Below are positions 25,234 to 32,725 of a stretch of DNA of 64,000 bases, piece by piece. The position numbers were made by a program, and so were the translations under genes. A model generated the notes under the pieces. It did not search any database and had not been told where the DNA came from. It was given only the letters and a program-made list of their open reading frames with translations. The DNA comes from a virus: positions 1-64,000 of IMG/VR virus record IMGVR_UViG_3300020471_000623. The stretch is one strand, 5' to 3'. The first letter of the stretch is position 1; each line of letters starts with the position of its first letter.

Positions 25234-25816
25234 ACCAATACAACAACAACCAAATCCTAGCAACATATATGAAAAACCCGTTGCTAGGATGTTTGACTTC
25301 TATTTGACAGGTCACATAGAAGAAGCAAAACAATTCCAAGACTGGAACCAGATAATGAGAACAGCAACAGAAAATGATGCTATTATCATACATATAAACT
25401 CTGGTGGAGGCGACATGTTTACAGTAATTCAATTACTAAGAAGCATGACAGAAAGTCCAGCAACTATTGTAGCCTCAGTAGAGGGACAATGTATGTCAGC
25501 AGCTACACTAATCTTTTTATCAGCAGATGTATGTGAAATATCAGAACATAGTCATTTTATGTTTCACACATATAGCTCTGGTAATTGGGGAAAAGGTAGT
25601 GAGCAGTTGGCCTCGGTAACAGCAGATGATAAATGGGCTAGACATCTATTTAATTCTGTTTATAAAAATTTCTTGACCCCACAAGAAATAAAGGAGATAG
25701 TAGACGGTAAGGACCTTTGGATGAATCCTGCAGAAGTGAAAAAACGTTTAGAAGAAAGAAACAAAAAAGCACAAAAATCTAAAGGACCAAAAAAGCCTAA
25801 AAAAGCTTTACTCTAG
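25220..25816 (+). CDS. ClpP-like serine protease
   Basis: 198 residues of the ClpP/crotonase fold. The nucleophile is S93 in VEGQCMSAATLIFL, the His is H116 in HFMFHTYS, and the early IIIHINSGGGD gives the oxyanion loop. An acidic partner residue is likely in the SVTADDKWAR helix. It has a Lys-rich C-terminal tail. Marine T4-like phages often carry such a protease; a host ClpX/ClpA partner or a phage-specific target is possible. Confidence 0.85.
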   Translation: MSESKPIQQQPNPSNIYEKPVARMFDFYLTGHIEEAKQFQDWNQIMRTATENDAIIIHINSGGGDMFTVIQLLRSMTESPATIVASVEGQCMSAATLIFLSADVCEISEHSHFMFHTYSSGNWGKGSEQLASVTADDKWARHLFNSVYKNFLTPQEIKEIVDGKDLWMNPAEVKKRLEERNKKAQKSKGPKKPKKALL

Positions 25817-25835
25817 GTTCTAGAACGTCTAATAT
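25807..25835 (+). promoter_or_regulatory. Host-type promoter with GTTCTAGAAC palindrome
   Basis: TTTACT, 17-bp spacer with GGTTC in register, TAATAT. A perfect 10-bp palindrome occupies 25817-25826. The expected start, 25842, is the A of the ATG of the next gene, implying a leaderless transcript. Confidence 0.5.
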
Positions 25836-25841
25836 TATATT

Positions 25842-26255
25842 ATGAAAAAGAAAGTATATTTAGATTTAAAAGTAAAATCGATTATTTCAGTGCTAGTAAT
25901 ACTAGGTATCATACTTTACGCAGCTCCTATTAAGGCAGCTGATACAAGAGATGTAATAGCTGGTGTTATTATAGGTGGGATTATAGGTTCAGAGATTGAG
26001 AAGGCAAATGAAAGAGCTGGAACAACTGTTATATATCCTAATAATCCTAGAGTGCCATATGGACATAACTCTGTAAGAGAGTATCGTTACTATGAGAAAC
26101 TTCCTAATGCTATAACATATTGCAGAATGCCAATGGATACAATATATGTTCCAGATAAAAGGAATTTTGATCCTCGTCGTGACCCTTTATATTTAGGTGA
26201 ATGGCATTGGTCAGCACATGAGCAAGCGTGGATAAGAGACACTCGACAAAAATAA
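25842..26255 (+). CDS. Exported protein with glycine-zipper segment
   Basis: 137 residues. Residues 1-32 form a signal peptide or anchor (basic start, hydrophobic ISVLVILGIILYAAPIKAA, cleavage near Ala32). Next is DVIAGVIIGGIIGSEI, a short glycine zipper as in outer-membrane lipoproteins, and then a periplasmic Tyr/Arg/Pro-rich part. It lies upstream of the TonB-dependent receptor gene by 18 bp and could be its partner, but that is only context. Confidence 0.65.
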   Translation: MKKKVYLDLKVKSIISVLVILGIILYAAPIKAADTRDVIAGVIIGGIIGSEIEKANERAGTTVIYPNNPRVPYGHNSVREYRYYEKLPNAITYCRMPMDTIYVPDKRNFDPRRDPLYLGEWHWSAHEQAWIRDTRQK

Positions 26256-26273
26256 TATTAATTAAGGAGTGAT

Positions 26274-27839
26274 ATGAAAAATATTATGTATTGTATGGCT
26301 ACGGTCATACTTTTATTCAGCATGTCTGGAGCTTATGCCTCAGATATTGAAGAGGTAATTGTTGTAGGAGCTAAGGTTAGTTACAGCAACAGTGACCCAG
26401 AAAGTGAGTCAAATGCTATGGAAGCAATTGACCCAACAAGAGTATTCCAAGCAGGAGGCTTAGGTGGTTTTAATGCAGCTACAATAAATGGAACTGATAC
26501 TAAACACACAGCAGTCTATAGAAATGGAATACCTGTAAATGACGTAGGTAATGGTTGGTATGATTTTGGAACAGAACTATCTCAGAACCAAATATACAAA
26601 ATAATATCAGGACCTAATAGTGCTATATACGGCAGTTCTTCTATGGGAGGAACAATACTTATTGAAGACTCATTTGAAAGACAAGCATTCTTTCAAGCAG
26701 GTGAGGATACATATAAAGTTATGGCAGGTAATGAGTTCATTAATGTAGGACAATATAGAGGTTCTACAGGAAGTGCTAAATCAAATAACACAGAAAAAGA
26801 TTTCTTTGAAAACACAACGGCTAGAAGTAAATTTGTATTTGGAGATTGGTCTATCAATACCAATCATCAGAAATATGAAACAGATTATGACGGTTGTTGG
26901 AATGCTAATTGGGAAGAAGTAAATGATTGTGTCAGTAAAGGAGAGAAACATGATGTGTCTATTAGAGGTGATTGGCTAACAGTTGGTTATTCTAGAAATG
27001 ATGCACAGTTCTATACAGAAGGAGTTCAAACTTGGTCAGCAGTAAGTGAAAGATATTTTGCTGATGCTAATAAAGAAGTAACTGAAGGTGTAGTAATAGG
27101 ATTACAAGGACATAGAGAGGAATACGGACCTAATTGGGACGAACACCTAGCAGCTTATTTAAATGTTGAACATGTAGATGACGACATGAATAAGATTGGT
27201 TTCTCATATAGATTTGAGGAGAAGGAAAGTATATTTAGATTAGGTGGTGAGTATGGATTATTTAGAATCTCAGCAGCTAATAGTATTCGTAAACCTAACC
27301 TATATGAAAGGTATGGAGATGGATTTGTAAGTGCTAATCCTTTTCTAAAACCTGAAATAGGTAAAGGTATTGAAATGGGATACGACCACTTCTCGGCATG
27401 GTTTTATAGATTCTCAGAAAGTATTGAGTATGACTTTGTAGGTCAACAATATATAAATGCTGGTGGTTATGAATCTAAAGGTGTTAAGTATGACAATTAT
27501 ATAATGTCAGACTATGGAAATTTTGGTGTGTTATTAGTATATCAAGTTACTGATAAAATTAGAATTCCTAAATACAAATCTAAACTATCATGGTTTGATG
27601 GTGACGATGAATTTGATTATGAACTATCTTGGATTGCACAAGTAGACAGAGGCAATGACTTTGATGGCTCTGCAATAGAAGATGTAAACACAATCAACCT
27701 AGATCTTGGCTGGAATTTAGGACCTAATTATAGGATATCACTAGCTATAAATGACATTCTCGATCGAGAATTTGAGGTTTTACCAGGATATGGAGCTGGC
27801 GGAAGAACAGTTTATCTTGGTTTGCGCCTAACTTATTGA
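26274..27839 (+). CDS. TonB-dependent outer-membrane receptor
   Basis: 521 residues. A signal peptide (MKNIMYCMATVILLFSMSGA, cut after residue 22) is followed by a TonB-box-like DIEEVIVVGA. The plug spans about 55-130, with VYRNGIPVNDV and IISGPNSAIYGSSSMGGT, the usual GP-S-x-YG-x-x-x-GG element. The rest alternates aromatic beta strands; the last strands (AINDILDREFEVLPGYGAG, then YLGLRLTY) fit the BtuB-like end with a terminal aromatic. It is shorter than most receptors (600-800) but no plug or barrel end is missing. Ligand unknown; neighbours suggest cobalamin. Confidence 0.85.
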   Translation: MKNIMYCMATVILLFSMSGAYASDIEEVIVVGAKVSYSNSDPESESNAMEAIDPTRVFQAGGLGGFNAATINGTDTKHTAVYRNGIPVNDVGNGWYDFGTELSQNQIYKIISGPNSAIYGSSSMGGTILIEDSFERQAFFQAGEDTYKVMAGNEFINVGQYRGSTGSAKSNNTEKDFFENTTARSKFVFGDWSINTNHQKYETDYDGCWNANWEEVNDCVSKGEKHDVSIRGDWLTVGYSRNDAQFYTEGVQTWSAVSERYFADANKEVTEGVVIGLQGHREEYGPNWDEHLAAYLNVEHVDDDMNKIGFSYRFEEKESIFRLGGEYGLFRISAANSIRKPNLYERYGDGFVSANPFLKPEIGKGIEMGYDHFSAWFYRFSESIEYDFVGQQYINAGGYESKGVKYDNYIMSDYGNFGVLLVYQVTDKIRIPKYKSKLSWFDGDDEFDYELSWIAQVDRGNDFDGSAIEDVNTINLDLGWNLGPNYRISLAINDILDREFEVLPGYGAGGRTVYLGLRLTY

Positions 27840-27868
27840 TAAATAAGTAAATAAGATTTCAAAAGATT

Positions 27869-27909
27869 CACTCTGAGGGCTTGACAATAGGTTCCTCAGA
27901 GTGCATAAT
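27869..27909 (+). promoter_or_regulatory. Host-type promoter with long inverted repeat, before cobT-like gene
   Basis: TTGACA (27881-27886), 17-bp spacer, CATAAT (27904-27909). CACTCTGAGG (27869-27878) and its exact complement at 27894-27903 enclose the -35 box with a 15-bp gap. The spacer carries GGTTC and AGAG. ATG 27948 is 39 bp downstream with AAGGA in between. Confidence 0.8.
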
Positions 27910-27947
27910 ATACGCATAATTAGTAAAAAGTAAGGACTTTATTAAAT

Positions 27948-30380
27948 ATGAACCAAATTCAAGCACAATCAATATTAGCAAAATGTTTAGCAACAGAAAA
28001 CATTGACATTATTCATGACCCAAAAATGGAAACTGCAGCATTCGATGTTAAGAATCGTAAACTGTATCTTCCAGTATGGCAGGAAATGTCTAAAGACTTA
28101 TATGATTTGCTTATTGGACACGAAGTAGGACATGCACACGAAACTCCAGAAGCTGGATGGCATGATACAGTCATTGACAATCCTCAAAAGAAAGCATTTC
28201 TTAATGTTGTTGAAGACGTTCGTATAGAAAGAAAAGTTAAGGCAAGGTATCCTGGTTTAGTAAAGTCCTTTTACAAAGGTTACCAAGAACTATTTGATAA
28301 AGACTTCTTCGGTATCCAAGATTTAGATATTCAAGACCTTCCTTTAGTTGATAGAGTAAACTTACATTTTAAAATTGGACACTTACTAGGTGTTGAATTT
28401 GCAGACGGATTTGAAAAAGATCTAGTTGAAAGAATTGGTAAGGCAGATACTTGGGCAGAAGTTGAAAAACTAGCTGACGAACTATACAAGAATCATCAAC
28501 AAGAAAGACAAGACAAGCAAGAAGAATATGATGAACTTCTTGAAAAACTTATGCCACACAGATTTACTTCTGAAGGACAACAAGAACAAGAAGAACGTCA
28601 ACAACAAAGACAGCAAGCTCGTCAGAAAATGGAAGACAAAAAAGATGAGCTACAAGAAGCTTATGATAAAGAAGAACAAAGACGTAGAGATTTAAGAGAC
28701 GAGGCATACGACAAAGGCGAAGACTTTGACTATGATCAGTTCAAAGATGAGAACGGTAACGACGAACATGATGAAAAATATTATGACGGCACAACTCGTC
28801 AGGACAGAGAGGACTTCTACAATAAAGAAACAGAACTTGAAAAAGAAGAACAAGCAGATAAAGCTACAGAGGCAGAAGATCAAAAGATCAAAGATAGACT
28901 TGACGAGATTCAAAAGTTCTTAGACGAAGAAGGACATTCAATTACAGACGCTAACTACAGAAAGAACGAAGGTGATTTAGTAGACCAAGACGCTGTTAGT
29001 AACTTATACGCTAAGCCATTCAACGACTTTGATGTTGAAGAAGTTATAGTTCCAATGGACGAACTATATGATTGGAACAAATGCGCAGATCTTACAAAAA
29101 TATCTAGAAGCGAAGACTATGGTTGGGACGAGTCAACAGTTCCAACAGAAGAGTTACCAGGTTTAGGTCAAGAACTTTGGAAAAAATACCAAGCTCAACA
29201 ACAACCTATTATCAACGCTATGGCTCAACAGTTTGAACTTAGAAAAGCAGCTACAGGTTTCAAGAAATCTAGAATTTCTAAAACAGGTAAGTTGAACGAG
29301 GACAAACTTTGGGCTTACAAGTTGACAGAAGATATTTTCCAACAGACACAGATTGTTCCTAACGGTAAGAATCACGGTATCCTAATGTATGTAGATATGT
29401 CAGGAAGTATGCACAAGAACTTCTACGGCACCCTACAACAAATGGAAACGGTTGCAATGTTCTGTAGAAAAGTAAACATTCCATTTGATGTGTATGGTTT
29501 TTCAAGTGAAGCAAGAAAAGGAGCCCTACAATATGATGAGAATGGTTATGTTACTGATGAAAGACAAGTAGGTGAGGAAGGTAGAATAGTTCTTAACAGA
29601 CATGATTCAATGGTCCACATTCTTAGTTCTAAGGCTAACAAGAAGGATTGGAACAATGCAATGGCATACCTACAAGTTATTAAAATTTGCTACATGGGTT
29701 ACAGATACTACGGTGACATCAATGATACAGATACACCTTACTATGGTTATGCAAGTAACAGACACTTTAGACTAGGTTCTACTCCACTTAACTTTGGAAT
29801 TATTGCAGGCACAGAAATTGCACAAAGATTCCAGAAAAGATACAATGTAGAGAAGTTGACTACAATCTTCTTAACAGACGGTGGTGCTACAGATTATGTT
29901 ACTGTTAGGACTGAAGACAATGGTAGAGTTCAAGCAGGTTCATATGAAACTAAAAGATTGGTTATCCAAGACGGTAGTTCAACATGTGCTCTTCCTCAGA
30001 AGTCATCATACTATGGTGGTAGAGAAGAAACAACTAACACTCTGCTTACATACTACAAGCAAAAGACAGGGTCTACAGTAATTAATTTCCACATATTAGA
30101 GTCAGGTAAAAGATATGACTTTGATAGAGAGATAGGTGGTTACATGGACGACTTATCCTGGAAAAAGATTCTTAAGGACAAGTTCACAATGTTCACTCCT
30201 AAAGCAGGATACGATGCAAGGTTCCTACTTAAAGGTAAGGACGATCTTAAAATTAAGAGCACAGAACTTGAAGTAAAATCCAACAAAAAAGGAGATTTAC
30301 TTAGAGGTTTTAGACAGTTTAACAAAGGAAAGTCAGGACAAAGAACTTTCCTCAACCAAATCATAGAGTTAGTAGCATGA
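27948..30380 (+). CDS. cobT: CobT-like protein with HEXXH and von Willebrand A domains
   Basis: 810 residues in three parts. The N terminus holds LIGHEVGHAHE (H58-E59-x-x-H62), a zinc-metallopeptidase-like motif, followed by NVVEDVRIERKVKARYPG. Residues 190-340 are a Glu/Gln/Lys-rich coiled linker. The C-terminal half is a VWA domain with MIDAS DMSGSM near residue 482 and TIFLTDGGATD. CobT pairs with a CobS-like AAA ATPase in the aerobic cobaltochelatase; the partner gene is next. In phages the pair may serve another remodelling task. Confidence 0.85.
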   Translation: MNQIQAQSILAKCLATENIDIIHDPKMETAAFDVKNRKLYLPVWQEMSKDLYDLLIGHEVGHAHETPEAGWHDTVIDNPQKKAFLNVVEDVRIERKVKARYPGLVKSFYKGYQELFDKDFFGIQDLDIQDLPLVDRVNLHFKIGHLLGVEFADGFEKDLVERIGKADTWAEVEKLADELYKNHQQERQDKQEEYDELLEKLMPHRFTSEGQQEQEERQQQRQQARQKMEDKKDELQEAYDKEEQRRRDLRDEAYDKGEDFDYDQFKDENGNDEHDEKYYDGTTRQDREDFYNKETELEKEEQADKATEAEDQKIKDRLDEIQKFLDEEGHSITDANYRKNEGDLVDQDAVSNLYAKPFNDFDVEEVIVPMDELYDWNKCADLTKISRSEDYGWDESTVPTEELPGLGQELWKKYQAQQQPIINAMAQQFELRKAATGFKKSRISKTGKLNEDKLWAYKLTEDIFQQTQIVPNGKNHGILMYVDMSGSMHKNFYGTLQQMETVAMFCRKVNIPFDVYGFSSEARKGALQYDENGYVTDERQVGEEGRIVLNRHDSMVHILSSKANKKDWNNAMAYLQVIKICYMGYRYYGDINDTDTPYYGYASNRHFRLGSTPLNFGIIAGTEIAQRFQKRYNVEKLTTIFLTDGGATDYVTVRTEDNGRVQAGSYETKRLVIQDGSSTCALPQKSSYYGGREETTNTLLTYYKQKTGSTVINFHILESGKRYDFDREIGGYMDDLSWKKILKDKFTMFTPKAGYDARFLLKGKDDLKIKSTELEVKSNKKGDLLRGFRQFNKGKSGQRTFLNQIIELVA

Positions 30381-30397
30381 TTCTTTTGAAAAAATGC

Positions 30398-30426
30398 TTG
30401 ACTCTTGGTTCGCCAGAGTGCATAAT
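30398..30426 (+). promoter_or_regulatory. Host-type promoter for cobS-like gene
   Basis: TTGACT, 17-bp spacer, CATAAT. CTCTTGG-TTCG-CCAGAG is an almost perfect dyad running from the -35 into the spacer, with GGTTC and AGAG in register. ATG 30465 follows 38 bp later with GAGGA. Confidence 0.8.
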
Positions 30427-30464
30427 ATACAGTATAAATTAAATTAATAAGTGAGGACTTAATT

Positions 30465-31652
30465 ATGAAGAAAATAGATAGAGAAAACCTAGTAGCCAGA
30501 CTCCAAGAACAGGACAACGGCACAGGTGTTTTTACTCGTAGGCAGATTATAGATACTGCCGAGAGCTTAGGACTAGGCTTCCCAGCTTGGTTAGTAAATG
30601 GTAGGAAAGACCTTAAAGTAGACAGAGGTGTTTACAACCTTACAGCAATGTTCGGTGGTCAGGCAGTAGCTCCAGTAGCTCAACCTACTATTCCAGCAGC
30701 TCAACCAATTGAGGTTGTTGAAACTAAGAATCCTGAATTTGTAGTTCAGGCAAAACTTCAAGTAGAAGTTGATAACTTGGTTCCAAACAAAGACGAAACT
30801 TTCGTCCCTTTTGGTTTTTACAAAGATTTGAAAAAGGTATTACAAGGTAACTTGTTTTATCCAATTTTCATAAGTGGCTTATCAGGTAATGGTAAGACTA
30901 CAATGGTAGAACAAGTATGTGCTAATCTTAAAAGAGAGGCTATACGAGTTAATATTAGTATTGAAACTGATGAGGATGATTTAATCGGTGGCAATACTCT
31001 AGTTGACGGTAACGTCGTTTACAGAGAGGGACCAGTCCTCACCGCTATGAAGCGTGGTGCCATTCTAATACTTGATGAAATAGATAGAGGCTCAAATAAA
31101 ATGATGTGTCTTCAGGCAATACTAGAAGGCAAGCCTTATTTCAACAAGAAAACAGGCGAAACCGTAGCTCCTGCTCCCGGCTTTAACATTGTTGCAACAG
31201 CCAACACAAAAGGTCGAGGTTCAGACGATGGCAAATTTATTTCAGCCAACATACTCGACGAGGCATTCCTAGAAAGGTTTGCAATTACCGTGGAGCAGGA
31301 GTATCCTACAATGGCAACCGAGAAAAAGATTGTCCTAAGAAAAATGGACAGAGCTAATATCCAAGATGAGGATTTTGCTACACACTTGGTTACATGGTCA
31401 GATGTTATTCGTAAAACATATTACGAAGGTGCAATTGACGAGTTGATTTCAACACGTAGGTTAGAACACATCGTGAACGCGTTTGCCGTATTTGGCGACA
31501 AACAAAAAGCAGTTCAACTTTGTGTCAACAGGTTTGACGAAGATACTAAACAAGCATTCATTGACTTGTATAGTAAAGTTGACCCTACAGTTGAACTTAA
31601 CGAGGCTGATGTAGACTCTGAACAAGAGATACACGAAGATGGCGAAAGTTAA
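30465..31652 (+). CDS. cobS: CobS-like AAA+ ATPase
   Basis: 395 residues. An N-terminal helical DNA-binding-like part (TRRQIIDTAESLGL) and Pro/Ala-rich linker precede a MoxR-family AAA+ core: Walker A ISGLSGNGKTTM near 136-146, Walker B AILILDEIDRGSNK near 199-212, and sensor IVATANTKGRGSDD. CobS forms a ring driving CobT in cobalt insertion. The gene is common in marine T4-like phages. It overlaps the next gene by 14 bp. Confidence 0.9.
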   Translation: MKKIDRENLVARLQEQDNGTGVFTRRQIIDTAESLGLGFPAWLVNGRKDLKVDRGVYNLTAMFGGQAVAPVAQPTIPAAQPIEVVETKNPEFVVQAKLQVEVDNLVPNKDETFVPFGFYKDLKKVLQGNLFYPIFISGLSGNGKTTMVEQVCANLKREAIRVNISIETDEDDLIGGNTLVDGNVVYREGPVLTAMKRGAILILDEIDRGSNKMMCLQAILEGKPYFNKKTGETVAPAPGFNIVATANTKGRGSDDGKFISANILDEAFLERFAITVEQEYPTMATEKKIVLRKMDRANIQDEDFATHLVTWSDVIRKTYYEGAIDELISTRRLEHIVNAFAVFGDKQKAVQLCVNRFDEDTKQAFIDLYSKVDPTVELNEADVDSEQEIHEDGES

Positions 31653-32097
31653 GTTAAACGAAACTGTAACTCATAAGGTCACCGAATATAAATTCGGTGA
31701 TCTTACATCTGAGGAACTGAAAGAAACATTTCAAGATGGCAGGATTGCTTCTTGGTTTATGGAACAACAATTACCATATTGGTATCCAGAATTAACCAGA
31801 GTAACAGGCCAAAAAGATCATGATCATATAGATAATACAGGCAGGTTATTTGATCAGAAGACGTTTACTGCCAGAGGTGTAACTTGTTTACCTAGTAACC
31901 AGCAAGGTAAAGGCAGAACTTTTAATGAAGAGGCTGCTTATGAAAAGGCAAACAAGTTAATTTATATTATTACAGACGTGAATGACTTTCCAAATATTCA
32001 TGTAAGATTTGTAGAGGGTAAAGAATTAATTAATAATTATCCTCAATTGAAAGTTAAATTCACACAACGAGAGGAGTTCTTATGGCCAAAGATATAG
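31639..32097 (+). CDS. Conserved protein after cobS, unknown function
   Basis: 152 residues, starting inside the end of cobS and overlapping the next gene by 16 bp. Features: EYKFGDLTSEELKETF, a Trp/Tyr-rich MEQQLPYWYPEL, a GQKDHDHID stretch, and a later NDFPNIHVRFVEGKEL. The aromatic and His/Asp-rich middle could hold a nucleotide or DNA. I find no known motif. Confidence 0.6.
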   Translation: MAKVKLNETVTHKVTEYKFGDLTSEELKETFQDGRIASWFMEQQLPYWYPELTRVTGQKDHDHIDNTGRLFDQKTFTARGVTCLPSNQQGKGRTFNEEAAYEKANKLIYIITDVNDFPNIHVRFVEGKELINNYPQLKVKFTQREEFLWPKI

Positions 32098-32387
32098 ATT
32101 ATAAATTTAATGAAGGTGAACTTACAAAAGAACTAGCAGATTATATTGATGCCACATACGATGGACACTATTCTAAAAACAAATTCCAATCTACGGAATT
32201 CATTGTTGATTGTGGACATGGTATTGGATTTACAATAGGAAATATTCTAAAGTATGCACAACGTTACGGTAGAAAAGGCACCACAGAGGACCATAGAAAG
32301 GACCTAATGAAGGTTCTACATTATGGCATTATTGCTTTATCCATTCACGATAACGAAACTACACAGCACTATTTAGACGAAGAGTAA
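32082..32387 (+). CDS. DUF3310-like small protein
   Basis: 101 residues. The C-terminal part GNILKYAQRYGRKGTTEDHRKDLMKVLHYGII fits the DUF3310 pattern known from many phages (GN-x-x-KY, GKK, then DL-KA-x-Y). Two His (DCGHGIGF and HRKD) may bind metal. Function is not established for the family. Neighbours are CobS and ferredoxin. Confidence 0.65.
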   Translation: MAKDIDYKFNEGELTKELADYIDATYDGHYSKNKFQSTEFIVDCGHGIGFTIGNILKYAQRYGRKGTTEDHRKDLMKVLHYGIIALSIHDNETTQHYLDEE

Positions 32388-32390
32388 CCA

Positions 32391-32714
32391 ATGACATTCG
32401 TCGTCGGTTCACCTTGTGTAGGTTGCAAAGATACAAAGTGCGTTACAGTATGCCCTGTGGATTGTTTCCACGAGGGTCCTAACATGCTTGTAATCAATCC
32501 CGACGACTGTATTGATTGTGGACTTTGTGTTCCTGAATGTCCTGTATCAGCAATATGGAGTGAAGATGAAGTCCCTGCTGAGGAGATAGAATTTATAGAA
32601 ATAAATGCCAAAAAAGCATATGAATGGCCTGTTATAGATGAAGAGAAAGAGCCTATGGCACATAAATCTCCCCACACAACAGCAGAAGCTATAGCAGTAG
32701 TTCTACTAGACTAA
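32391..32714 (+). CDS. fdxA: FdxA-type ferredoxin
   Basis: Low-potential ferredoxin with one [3Fe-4S] and one [4Fe-4S] cluster expected. The sites are [18 protein letters not shown] and [16 protein letters not shown], and the 107-residue length is standard for FdxA. It starts four bases after the previous gene. It could donate electrons to the radical SAM enzyme 12 bp downstream or to host reductases. Confidence 0.92.
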   Translation: MTFVVGSPCVGCKDTKCVTVCPVDCFHEGPNMLVINPDDCIDCGLCVPECPVSAIWSEDEVPAEEIEFIEINAKKAYEWPVIDEEKEPMAHKSPHTTAEAIAVVLLD

Positions 32715-32720
32715 TAAATA
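32713..32720 (+). promoter_or_regulatory. Possible late box AATAAATA before the radical SAM gene
   Basis: 7 of 8 matches. The expected start 6 bp after the box is 32726, exactly the A of the ATG, so it would be leaderless. Weak by itself. Confidence 0.3.
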
Positions 32721-32725
32721 CATAT

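Noticed and set aside
26274-27839. Receptor gene as bacterial contamination of the sequence
   Set aside because: Codon use, AT content and tight spacing match its phage neighbours, and phage-like genes continue on both sides.
28726-28923. Alternative plus-strand frame inside the cobT-like linker
   Set aside because: Low-complexity shadow of the Glu/Lys-rich linker; no ribosome site.
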